Shown piece after piece: positions 7,755-15,337 of a stretch of 59,869 bases of DNA. Source of the stretch: Desulfurococcales archaeon. Lineage in GTDB: Archaea; Thermoproteota; Thermoprotei_A; Sulfolobales; Fervidicoccaceae. Every line of letters begins with the position of its first letter. Position 1 is the stretch's first letter. A program made the translations under genes and the position numbers. Below the pieces are notes generated by a model, which was not told the origin of the DNA, did not search any database, and saw only the letters and a program-made list of their open reading frames with translations. The stretch covers positions 1 to 59,869 of the forward strand of contig JALWDA010000008.1 in the NCBI GenBank assembly GCA_027014955.1, read 5' to 3'.

Positions 7755-8557
7755 CTGATAAGCATGTAAAGCAGTTGTCTGCACACCAATTGTTTAAGGC
7801 CCTAGGGCACCCCATTAGAATGCTGATTATCTGGATCATGTTAGACGGGCAGTCCTTTACCAAGAACCAGATATACGATACGATAGGCACCCTAGTCCCA
7901 CAGACCACGAGGGACCAGATAGATAGGCAGTTGAGGATGCTAGAAAAGTACAGCGTCGTGGAAAAAGTGCCCTCACCTAGAAAAAACGAGCCTGGACGGG
8001 CCCCCTATTCCTACAGGCTCTCTGAGGCCTCTAGGGCCTTTTATAAAAAACTTGTAGACGCGTTAAACCTAGCGGTGGGTAATAATAGGCATCACACTGC
8101 AAAGCAAGGTCCTAAAGTCATAGCGCTCCTTGACAGGATTGAAACAGGACTCTACCTCTCAGGCCCCAGAGGAGCATCTCTAATAAAAAGCTCTCTGAAG
8201 GGCTTATCAGAGGTCCTCTCCCTTGTGGAAATTAGTCATAGGAGAAAACTGATTGGAACCCTGCCATTTTCATGCGAGGAAGCCCAGGGCCTCATAAGAA
8301 GTCCCATGTTTAAGTCACTTTTGCATAAAATACCCAGGGAAAGGCTGGAAAGAATATTTTTATCAGAATCAATACACTCTCCAGAAGACGCTGAGAGAAT
8401 CATTAGTGGCCAATGTAGTTGCAACAGTTGTGAGGAATTGGCAGTAAGGGTCGTTCAAGCTATTCTCAATTACCTTGTATTGGTCGAAAAAATAGAAAAC
8501 AGCGTAATAAACGTTCTAAGGCTGGAGGTCATCGCCTACAACATGCAACGTCCGTGA
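7751..8557 (+). CDS. Winged-helix (ArsR-like) transcriptional regulator
   Basis: 268 residues. The N-terminal 100 residues look like an ArsR/HTH_20 winged helix: LFKALGHPIRMLIIWIMLDG, then a recognition-helix region TTRDQIDRQLRMLEKYSVVE and a wing with PSPRKNEPGRAPYSYRL. The rest is helical and unassigned; near residues 218-226 there is GQCSCNSCEE, a CxCxxC-like cluster that could bind a metal or sense redox state (inference). It overlaps the cyclase gene by 4 nt. By position it could control the cyclase promoter, the TRAP promoter, or both. A T-tract terminator follows immediately. Confidence 0.75.
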   Translation: MTDKHVKQLSAHQLFKALGHPIRMLIIWIMLDGQSFTKNQIYDTIGTLVPQTTRDQIDRQLRMLEKYSVVEKVPSPRKNEPGRAPYSYRLSEASRAFYKKLVDALNLAVGNNRHHTAKQGPKVIALLDRIETGLYLSGPRGASLIKSSLKGLSEVLSLVEISHRRKLIGTLPFSCEEAQGLIRSPMFKSLLHKIPRERLERIFLSESIHSPEDAERIISGQCSCNSCEELAVRVVQAILNYLVLVEKIENSVINVLRLEVIAYNMQRP

Positions 8558-8582
8558 CTTTTTAGTCATTAGTGTCTTTTTT
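8555..8582 (+). terminator. Hairpin plus T-tract after the cyclase/regulator pair
   Basis: TGACT-TTTT-AGTCA forms a 5-bp stem starting at the stop codon, followed a few bases later by TCTTTTTTC. T-rich tracts end archaeal transcripts; the stem may be incidental. Confidence 0.4.
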
Positions 8583-8631
8583 CTAATCAAAACTTTTTTA
8601 ATAACAATTCCAGACCTGTATTTACAACGAA

Positions 8632-8658
8632 TAACACTAAAGTGTTACTTTTATAAAA
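8632..8658 (+). promoter_or_regulatory. TRAP operon promoter with 7-bp inverted repeat upstream of TATA
   Basis: TAACACT-AA-AGTGTTA is a perfect inverted repeat at 8632-8647, and CTTTTATAAAAA, a good TATA box, follows at 8649-8658. The dctP start at 8695 is about 40 nt downstream. A palindrome abutting the BRE/TATA element is a plausible activator or repressor site. Confidence 0.5.
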
Positions 8659-8694
8659 AACCCATAAACCCACAAGAGTGGGCAAGGTGGAAAC

Positions 8695-9885
8695 GTGTCC
8701 AAAACAACTGTAATTATAGGCATAGTAGTGCTAGTAGTAGTAATAGCCGCAATCGCCCTACTCATGGGAGGAGGGCAGGAAGATACCACAACCACGCAGC
8801 AAACAACGCAGACTACCCAACAAACAACCCAAGCCGAGGCAAAAGAGTATAAAATGAGCATAGTGGTAGGGCCCCAGTCACCTTGGGGACAAGCGGCAAA
8901 GATGTGGGCTGAAGAAGTAGAGAAAATGACGAACGGAAAAGTCAAGATAAAGATATACTATGCGGGCCAGTTATTCGCAGGTAAACAGACAAATGAGTTC
9001 CAGCTCCTCTCGCAGGGAGTCGCGGATTTCGCCATAGGTTCTACCATCAACTGGTCACCAGTAATCAAAGAGCTCAACCTCTTCACCCTGCCATTCTTCT
9101 TCCCCGAAGGAACCAAGAAGGGAGACATATACAGGGCTGTAGATGCTCTAGAAGAAGGAGAAACTGGTAAAATGATTTTCAAGATACTGGAAGAGAAAGG
9201 CGTTATCGGGCTTGCCTGGGGCGAGAACGGGTTCAGGCAGCTGACAAACTGGAAGCACCCTGTAAAAACACCCGATGACCTCAAAGACCTCAAGATAAGA
9301 GTAGTAGGCTCCCCAATATTCATCGACACGTTCAAAGCCCTCGGCGCCGACCCCACTCAGATGAACTGGGGAGACGCGCTCACCGCTTTCCAGCAAAGGG
9401 CTGTTGACGGGCAGGAGAACCCGATTAACATAGTCATAATACCCTACAAGATATACGAGTTCCACAAGTACATCACAGTGTGGGACTATGCAATCGACCC
9501 ACTTATCTTCGCAGTTAACAAGAAGACATGGGAAAGCTTCGACGAGGAGACTAAGAAGATAATAATGGAGGCAGCCAAAAAGGCCGCCCGATGGGAGAAG
9601 GCCATGGCTAGGGTAGGCCTCGACGATGGTACGGCGCTGAAGATATTACAGGAGGAGTTCAACTACACTCCAAACATAACAGACCCCATAGCGTATCTCC
9701 AGGAAAAAGGTATGGAGTTCACATTCCTAACAGATGCTGACAGGGAGGCTTTCAAAGAACGCGTTGCATCAGTGTACCAGAAGTGGGTCCCCATAATAGG
9801 TGAGGACCTGGTCAAAACAGCCCTCCAGGACATAAGGAATGCTCTTGGCATAGAGGTAAGCATCCCATACGAGTTCCAGAGCTGA
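8695..9885 (+). CDS. dctP: TRAP transporter substrate-binding protein (DctP family)
   Basis: 396-residue extracytoplasmic binding protein of a tripartite ATP-independent periplasmic-type transporter. An N-terminal hydrophobic helix (TVIIGIVVLVVVIAAIALLM) anchors it in the membrane, followed by a Thr/Gln-rich linker (residues about 30-48) typical of archaeal lipoprotein-like or anchored binding proteins. The DctP domain starts with MSIVVGPQSPWGQAAKMWAE, has VKIKIYYAGQLF and LSQGVADFAIG, then the signature LKDLKIRVVGSPIF in which the Arg would contact a carboxylate ligand, and VDGQENPINIV. The GTG start has AGGTGG about 5 nt upstream. The ligand is probably an organic acid (known for the family), but is not identified. 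It is followed by a T-rich terminator-like site and then the membrane subunits, an arrangement that would give extra binding protein. Confidence 0.92.
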   Translation: MSKTTVIIGIVVLVVVIAAIALLMGGGQEDTTTTQQTTQTTQQTTQAEAKEYKMSIVVGPQSPWGQAAKMWAEEVEKMTNGKVKIKIYYAGQLFAGKQTNEFQLLSQGVADFAIGSTINWSPVIKELNLFTLPFFFPEGTKKGDIYRAVDALEEGETGKMIFKILEEKGVIGLAWGENGFRQLTNWKHPVKTPDDLKDLKIRVVGSPIFIDTFKALGADPTQMNWGDALTAFQQRAVDGQENPINIVIIPYKIYEFHKYITVWDYAIDPLIFAVNKKTWESFDEETKKIIMEAAKKAARWEKAMARVGLDDGTALKILQEEFNYTPNITDPIAYLQEKGMEFTFLTDADREAFKERVASVYQKWVPIIGEDLVKTALQDIRNALGIEVSIPYEFQS

Positions 9886-9901
9886 ATCCCCCTACCTAAT
9901 A

Positions 9902-9917
9902 AAACCCGGGTTTTTTT
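9902..9917 (+). terminator. Hairpin/T7 tract between dctP and dctQ
   Basis: AAACCCGGGTTT is self-complementary and runs into seven T residues. It could partly terminate after dctP, giving a higher level of the binding protein than of the permeases. Confidence 0.45.
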
Positions 9918-9948
9918 CACCCCGGGATATAGCAATAACACATCTTCT

Positions 9949-10467
9949 TTGAGGGCGGTTGTTTTGGGACGCGGGCAAGAGAGAGGAAAACGGGGAATTC
10001 TAGCAAAAATAGCGTCGAGTTTCGAAGAATATGTTGCAGGTACCTTGCTCCTCATAATGGTTACAATAGCCTTCGTCAACGTTGTAAGTAGGTACTTTCT
10101 GAAATACTCCCTCGCGTTCATAGAGGAAATCGGGGTAAACCTATTTGTTTGGGTCACACTCTTGGGTATAGCAATAGCGTTCAAAAGAGGCTCGCATCTA
10201 AGAGTGGTTGTCATACTGGACAGGTTACCAGTGAAGCTGAGGAAGACACTAATGGTGACCGGGCTTGCCCTAAGCGCCATATTGTTTGGAGTGATAGTCT
10301 ACCTGTCCTTGAAACACACGTACATAGAAATGGCCGTTTTCAAGACGCGCAGCGAGGCCCTAAACATACCAACATGGATATACATTGCAGGCGTCCCACT
10401 GTTCTCGGCCATTGTGATAGTAAGGATAATACAAGCTATCATGAAAGAGGTGAGGAACAATGGCTGA
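9949..10467 (+). CDS. dctQ: TRAP transporter small permease subunit (DctQ family)
   Basis: 172-residue membrane protein with four predicted transmembrane helices (about 29-50, 62-80, 98-120, 140-163). Family features include VVSRYFLKYSLAFIEEIGVN, FVWVTLLGIAIAFKRGSHL in the second helix region and IPTWIYIAGVPLFSAIVIVR at the end. DctQ bridges the binding protein and the large permease. The start is uncertain: TTG 9949 is the longest; a TTG at 9964 is possible. It overlaps dctM by 8 nt. Confidence 0.9.
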   Translation: MRAVVLGRGQERGKRGILAKIASSFEEYVAGTLLLIMVTIAFVNVVSRYFLKYSLAFIEEIGVNLFVWVTLLGIAIAFKRGSHLRVVVILDRLPVKLRKTLMVTGLALSAILFGVIVYLSLKHTYIEMAVFKTRSEALNIPTWIYIAGVPLFSAIVIVRIIQAIMKEVRNNG

Positions 10468-11743
10468 CCCCGCCGCTACCACACTAGTCATGTTCGCGGC
10501 CCTGCTGGTGTTGGGGGTCCCAATAGGGACGGCTCTTGGGATCTCCAGTGTCGCATCTATAAGTATCTATGATTTCGGCATAGATGTGGTGTCACCCAAC
10601 TTCTATGCAAACATAGCAAAGTTCCCCCTGCTGGCAATACCCTTCTTCATAACGGCGGGAGTCGCAATGCAGGAGGCGGGTGTAGCCGAGCGTATAATTA
10701 GGCTTGCAAAGGTCCTAGTAGGTGACCTTACTGGTGGCCTGGCCCTGGTCGCCATATTAACGGCGACTTTCTGGGGGGCAGTATCGGGTTCAGGTCCAGC
10801 TACAACTGCGGCGATAGGGGTTATACTAATCCCAGCGCTTGTCGCCTCCGGCTACAGTAGAGGGTTTGCAGGTGCAGTAATCTCAACCGCGTCGGGCCTT
10901 GCCATTATAATCCCGCCCAGCATAGCGCTCATAATATACGGGGTTATAATGCAGGTATCCATCGGTAAACTCTTCATCGCAGGTATAATACCTGGTCTTG
11001 TCATAAGCGGGTTTCTCCTTCTAACAGCTCTGTTAATAGCAAAGAAACGTGGGTACAGGGGAGAAGTCTCCCGGAGGAGCCTAAGGGATATAGCAATCGC
11101 GTTCAAGGAGGCATTCTGGGGCATACTATCTCCAGTCATAATCCTCGGCGGCATCTACGCAGGCGTGTTCACCCCAACCGAGGCCGCCGTGGTGAGCGTG
11201 GTCTACAGCATGTTCCTCGGCTTCGTAGTATACAGGACACTCACGTTTAAGAAATTCTTCAAAATACTCATAGACTCGGCTGAGCTAACCGCGGTCGTGA
11301 TGTTCGTAGTGGCCTTCGCCGGCATTTTCTCCTGGGTGGAGCAGACGGCGGGACTGATAGACAAGTTCGTCGCTGGCCTGATGGGAGTTTCTAGCAATGA
11401 GACCGTTATAATGTTGCTGATAATGGGCATGCTGCTGATAGCGGGTATGTTCCTTGACGCCATATCTATCTACTACGTGTTCCTACCAATAATAATACCC
11501 ATAATGTACCACTTCGGCTGGGACCCAATATGGTTCGGCATAGTAATGACAGTAAACCTGGCCATAGGCCAGGTGACCCCGCCTGTAGCTGTGAACGCAT
11601 ACGTCGCAGCCAAGATAAGTAGAACAACTCTTGAAGACATAGCAAAGGAGTCGCTACCCTTCATAATAGCATCCATACTAGCCTTGATACTACTTGTGCT
11701 AATACCCGAGCTAGTAACATGGCTCCCCAGCTTCGCTAAATAG
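10460..11743 (+). CDS. dctM: TRAP transporter large permease subunit (DctM family)
   Basis: 427-residue, about 12-helix permease of the TRAP/ion transporter superfamily. Landmarks: LGVPIGTALGISSV at the N-terminus, FFITAGVAMQEAGVAERI, ATFWGAVSGSGPATTAAIG, the pair of inverted-repeat half-sites around IIPPSIALIIYG and PTEAAVVSVVYSM, and MTVNLAIGQVTPPVAVNAYV near the C-terminus. It uses an ion gradient (Na+ in characterised members) to drive uptake. It is translationally coupled to dctQ. A complete TRAP system is uncommon among hyperthermophilic crenarchaea to my knowledge. Confidence 0.92.
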   Translation: MADPAATTLVMFAALLVLGVPIGTALGISSVASISIYDFGIDVVSPNFYANIAKFPLLAIPFFITAGVAMQEAGVAERIIRLAKVLVGDLTGGLALVAILTATFWGAVSGSGPATTAAIGVILIPALVASGYSRGFAGAVISTASGLAIIIPPSIALIIYGVIMQVSIGKLFIAGIIPGLVISGFLLLTALLIAKKRGYRGEVSRRSLRDIAIAFKEAFWGILSPVIILGGIYAGVFTPTEAAVVSVVYSMFLGFVVYRTLTFKKFFKILIDSAELTAVVMFVVAFAGIFSWVEQTAGLIDKFVAGLMGVSSNETVIMLLIMGMLLIAGMFLDAISIYYVFLPIIIPIMYHFGWDPIWFGIVMTVNLAIGQVTPPVAVNAYVAAKISRTTLEDIAKESLPFIIASILALILLVLIPELVTWLPSFAK

Positions 11744-11829
11744 AATATAATTCCAAGCATCACGGCAACGAGAAGCTTCTTATGACCCCAAACAGAAATT
11801 ACAAAACAAATCACTCCCCCAAAAGAGTG

Positions 11830-12717
11830 ATGAACATGGGGAGAAGGGTAGACCACCTGATTCCGGAATGGGCTAGGGACTTCTACTCGAAAAGGCTTGG
11901 AAGCCTCGAAGAACTCTTCGGGGTAGAAAAGCCAATAATAGGAATGGTTCACTTATGGCCGCTCCCAGGCTCTCCAGCCTACCAAGGATGGGATATGGAC
12001 AAAGTGGTGGAGAAGGCCCTCGAGGACGCCAACGCGCTTCTCGACGGCGGAGTAGACGGCCTCATCGTGGAGAACATGTGGGACCTCCCATTCTACTCTG
12101 GAGAAAAAAGGATACCACCGGAAGAAATAGCAGCTCATGCGGTGGCTGCTCGGGAAGTCGTTAAGAACGTGAACGTGCCAGTAGGTATAACAGTTATACA
12201 CAACGGGGGGAGAGTCGCCCTCGGGATAGCAAAGGCGGCTGGAGCCAAGTTTGTGCGAGTAGACCTCTATACTGGCGCCGCCGTATGGGACACGGGCGAG
12301 TTCGACCATGGAGTCGCTGCCGACCTCATGAGACTACGCAAGCTATTGTACGCTGAAGACATAAGGTTCTTCGCGGACGTTGTGAAAAAGCATAGTGTAA
12401 TGTTTCCTGGAATAGACCTGGAAACACACGTCACTTGGACAGACTTCTACATGGCTGACGCGATAATAATAACGGGGACAATGACAGGAGTCCCCCCATC
12501 ACCCGGGGATGTCGAGCGCGCCAAGAGGATAGCGCCTGAGACCCCCGTGATAATAGGAAGCGGACTTACTTTGGATAATGTAGAGAAGCTAATGAGCAAA
12601 GCCGATGGAGCAATTGTGGGAACGTATTTCAAGAAAGACGGGATAACCCAGAACCCTGTAGACAGGGAGAGGGTCAAGAAGCTTATGAACGCAGTTAGGA
12701 GGCTAAGGCACAAGTAA
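11830..12717 (+). CDS. BtpA/SgcQ-family TIM-barrel protein
   Basis: About 295 residues of the BtpA family (PF03437). Recognisable stretches: KPIIGMVHLWPLPGSPAY, DGGVDGLIVENMWDLPF, FVRVDLYTGAAVWDTGEF, TGVPPSPGDVERAK and GSGLTLDNVEKLMSKADGAI with VGTYFKKDG. Family members were linked to photosystem I biogenesis in cyanobacteria and, as SgcQ, to sugar operons in enterobacteria as putative nucleosidases; the biochemical role in archaea is not settled. The ATG at 11830 was chosen because residues upstream are unlike the family; the track start is 11782. It follows dctM and precedes a PfkB kinase with short gaps, so it probably acts on the substrate imported by the TRAP system (inference). Confidence 0.82.
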   Translation: MNMGRRVDHLIPEWARDFYSKRLGSLEELFGVEKPIIGMVHLWPLPGSPAYQGWDMDKVVEKALEDANALLDGGVDGLIVENMWDLPFYSGEKRIPPEEIAAHAVAAREVVKNVNVPVGITVIHNGGRVALGIAKAAGAKFVRVDLYTGAAVWDTGEFDHGVAADLMRLRKLLYAEDIRFFADVVKKHSVMFPGIDLETHVTWTDFYMADAIIITGTMTGVPPSPGDVERAKRIAPETPVIIGSGLTLDNVEKLMSKADGAIVGTYFKKDGITQNPVDRERVKKLMNAVRRLRHK

Positions 12718-12732
12718 AACCGGTGCCCTGTC

Positions 12733-13722
12733 TTGGAGGGGCATTCTCCCAAGGTGCTTGTCTACGGAGACCTTAATATCGACATAATAGCAAGGGTGCC
12801 CGAAATAGAGTTGAAAGACCTCTTCTACCCGGCAAAGGATCTGGTAGTGAAACACGGAGGCGTGGGGGGTAACATAGCGGAAGCTCTGCTAGTACTGGGT
12901 TACCACCCCATAATCGTCGCGAGTGTTGGGGAGGACTGCTTCGGGCAAGACATTATTAGCAGGCTTGAGAGACTGGGTGTTGTAACCGATTGGGTAAGGA
13001 CAGTACAGGGGGAGTCTACTGGTTTAATTATAGCACTAGTAACAATAGGGGGTGGCAGGACACTCACAGGCGGTAGGAACGCCAACTCCTTTAACACTAT
13101 TAATGGACACGAAGCTTCCGATCTGTTGGAAGAAACCCGGCCCGACCATGTCCACGTATCCGGATACACGATATACAACCGTGATAGAGGAAGGTCCATA
13201 ATAAGCTTGCTTACAGAGGCCAAGAGCAGGGATATTACTACAAGCATAGACCTAGAAGGAATAGCAATGAGTGAGCCCCAGTTTATATCAGATCTCGCCG
13301 GATTAGTGGACGTGGTTCTATTAAACAACGAAGAGCTAAACCTGATATACAAAGAGGGTTCAATAGATCATTCACTTAAAAAGCTAGGTAGCGTGACTAA
13401 ATCCAGATGGGTTATTGTGAAACAGGGGGAGAAGGGCTCTTCTGGATGGGATGGAGAAAAAATTGTGCGGTCTCCATCCTTTAGGATAAATCCCATAGAC
13501 ACGACTGGTGCGGGTGACGCTTTCAATGCTGGAGTTATCGCTGGATTCCTAAAAGGACTCAACCTAGAACAGACACTCACGTTAGCAAACCTAATGGGTG
13601 CCTACTCTTGTATGAAAATAGGGGCACGGATAGGCGGGGCGCCCGTTGAAGAGTTGTTGGAAATATACACTAAGACCAGGGGACCACTACCTGTTTGGCT
13701 TAGAGAGTTTTTTCAATCCTGA
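12733..13722 (+). CDS. PfkB-family carbohydrate/nucleoside kinase
   Basis: 329-residue PfkB (ribokinase superfamily) kinase. N-terminal VLVYGDLNIDIIARVP, the substrate-site glycines KHGGVGGNIAEALLVLG, and the C-terminal ATP/anion-hole motif DTTGAGDAFNAGVIAGF are all intact, with the catalytic Asp in GAGD. The substrate (sugar, nucleoside or ribose-1-phosphate) cannot be told from sequence. It follows the BtpA gene by 15 nt and ends in a 10-nt convergent overlap with the Csa3-like gene. The TTG start has GGTG about 9 nt upstream. It is distinct from the ribokinase-like gene at 18.3 kb. Confidence 0.85.
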   Translation: MEGHSPKVLVYGDLNIDIIARVPEIELKDLFYPAKDLVVKHGGVGGNIAEALLVLGYHPIIVASVGEDCFGQDIISRLERLGVVTDWVRTVQGESTGLIIALVTIGGGRTLTGGRNANSFNTINGHEASDLLEETRPDHVHVSGYTIYNRDRGRSIISLLTEAKSRDITTSIDLEGIAMSEPQFISDLAGLVDVVLLNNEELNLIYKEGSIDHSLKKLGSVTKSRWVIVKQGEKGSSGWDGEKIVRSPSFRINPIDTTGAGDAFNAGVIAGFLKGLNLEQTLTLANLMGAYSCMKIGARIGGAPVEELLEIYTKTRGPLPVWLREFFQS

Positions 13723-14408
13723 GACCCAGTGGTCACATTTCTTATAATCTCCGCCAGAGCGTTTCCCCATTCGGATAATCTGGGAACGCCTCTACTTCTT
13801 CGCTCTACAAGACCTAGCTTCCTAAGATGTGAGATCTTGTTTCTCACAGTCTTCTCACTAACGCCCAGAATCCGCGCCAGTGTACCGATGTCAGCCCCTG
13901 GATTGGCGGCCATTGCATCAATGAGGCGTGCCTCGCTTTTCCTAGATCCTAGTTCTTTTAGAAAAACTATAACGCCCCATGGGATTGAAACCATGGCTCC
14001 ATCCTCCTGCTTTATGTTGATATATGTTTCGAAGCCCAATAGTATGAGGAGGATCAGCACCTCTATGTCAAGTAGACAAAGACGAGAACCTGCTTCAAAG
14101 TACACAGTCCTCCCTCTACAATCCCTAAGATGCTTAGTCAACTCCTGCATACTCTTCGCAGGGTTGTCAGGCTCTACTATTATATGCCTAATCGGTCCAT
14201 CGTAGCCGTATATAGAAAGCTGCTCCTGGAGGGTCCTACGAATCTTCCTCTGCTTACGGGAGGGGGTGCCCGCGACTATAAGCACGTGGTCTCCGAAAGT
14301 TATGGGTGGCGAAATTGACATGAGTCTCTTGAAAAGGAGGTCCATGTCAAGTCCCATTGATATCACAAAGCACCGGTCCTGGGTCACGCCAAAACCCAGA
14401 TGCAACAC
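13713..14408 (-). CDS. Csa3-like CARF-wHTH transcriptional regulator (no CRISPR nearby)
   Basis: 231 residues. The N-terminal about 130 residues look like the Rossmann-type CARF fold of Csa3 regulators: a beta strand RCFVISMGLDMDLLFKRLM, then GDHVLIVAGTPS, RHIIVEPDNP and VYFEAGSRLCLLDIEVLILL. The C-terminal 75 residues are a winged helix-turn-helix: NPGADIGTLARILGVSEK, then TVRNKISHLRKLGLVERR. In CRISPR systems Csa3 senses cyclic tetra-adenylate and controls adaptation or interference genes; here no cas gene or repeat array is in the window, so the function is unknown. Start options are TTG 14408 or GTG 14387; a TATA-like element near 14425 would make either nearly leaderless. It overlaps the PfkB 3' end by 10 nt. 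Confidence 0.6.
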   Translation of the reverse strand: MLHLGFGVTQDRCFVISMGLDMDLLFKRLMSISPPITFGDHVLIVAGTPSRKQRKIRRTLQEQLSIYGYDGPIRHIIVEPDNPAKSMQELTKHLRDCRGRTVYFEAGSRLCLLDIEVLILLILLGFETYINIKQEDGAMVSIPWGVIVFLKELGSRKSEARLIDAMAANPGADIGTLARILGVSEKTVRNKISHLRKLGLVERRSRGVPRLSEWGNALAEIIRNVTTGSQD

Positions 14409-14436
14409 CTCTTCAGGGAGCTATATTGATAATTCA

Positions 14437-15294
14437 TTATACTTTGCTATCCTGTTTTCTAAAAATCTTTCCCCACAGAGGATGGTATAATACAAAAGGT
14501 GCAAGCCACAATAGAAGCGCCTCGGGAACGATGTCGGCACATCCAATTATTGCAGATAAATTCCATAGGGTATGTAGTATCACGGCCGTAGCTATCGAGC
14601 CTTCTTTTGCAGAAACGAATCCAAGTGATAGCCCTGCTGCAAGACTGGCAATGAGATATCCAATTGCCCATATGCTGGGAGTCCAAATTATGTGAGGGAT
14701 ATGCCAGAATGAAAACAGGAGTGCTTGTAACACGATCCCCAAGTTAATAGACCCCAATCTATGTGATAGACTCCTTAGCATAAGCCCGCGGAACATGCCT
14801 TCTTCAAAAAGGCTATTAACAACGAGAAAAGGCGTCAGAAATACCACTATAAGCTCAAAGTCAAGAGACTCGCCACACCTGTTTAAAGTGAACACCATAA
14901 CTATGAGAAAGAGAGCAATGAGTAGAATCCTTTCTAAAACGAATAGTCCAGAGCGTAAAAAGAGTGCCAGCCTTCCACCAGTAACAAGCGCAACAAGCCC
15001 CAGGCCCCAAAGCTTCTCAAGCACATAAATAGGCCAGCTCCTCATGAAGTAGGACTCTAGGACCCGTGCCAGCATGAATATGATATACAAGGCAAACACA
15101 GTCTTTACTGCAACTTGGGGTAGAGGCTTGCTCGCATTCCCCGACATCCCCCAAAGAGACAATATTAGTCCAGCCCAGTACACCAGTCCCAGTAAAACCA
15201 CTCCCCCATAAATGTAGGCAAAATATGACGAAACTCCAAGGATCACTACTACTGCATAAACCAGTGTTCCACGATAACTCGTTGGTAATGCCAA
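14437..15294 (-). CDS. CPBP-family intramembrane metalloprotease (CAAX protease-like)
   Basis: 285-residue membrane protein with about eight hydrophobic helices. The three family motifs are present in order: EEGMFRG (EExxxR type), FSFWH (FxxxH) and HTLWN (HxxxN), which place the glutamates and histidines that bind the catalytic metal in the membrane. Members process prenylated or other membrane proteins, or defend against bacteriocins in bacteria; the target here is unknown. It is divergent from the MFS gene and lies upstream of the Csa3-like gene on the same strand with a 28-nt gap, so they may be cotranscribed. Confidence 0.85.
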   Translation of the reverse strand: MALPTSYRGTLVYAVVVILGVSSYFAYIYGGVVLLGLVYWAGLILSLWGMSGNASKPLPQVAVKTVFALYIIFMLARVLESYFMRSWPIYVLEKLWGLGLVALVTGGRLALFLRSGLFVLERILLIALFLIVMVFTLNRCGESLDFELIVVFLTPFLVVNSLFEEGMFRGLMLRSLSHRLGSINLGIVLQALLFSFWHIPHIIWTPSIWAIGYLIASLAAGLSLGFVSAKEGSIATAVILHTLWNLSAIIGCADIVPEALLLWLAPFVLYHPLWGKIFRKQDSKV

Positions 15295-15337
15295 TTATCT
15301 CCGCACCCGATGATATTGTAGACGCGGAGAGGTAAAA

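Noticed and set aside
13713-14408. Part of a CRISPR-Cas locus
   Set aside because: No regularly spaced repeats and no cas genes were seen anywhere in the window; only the regulator resembles Csa3.
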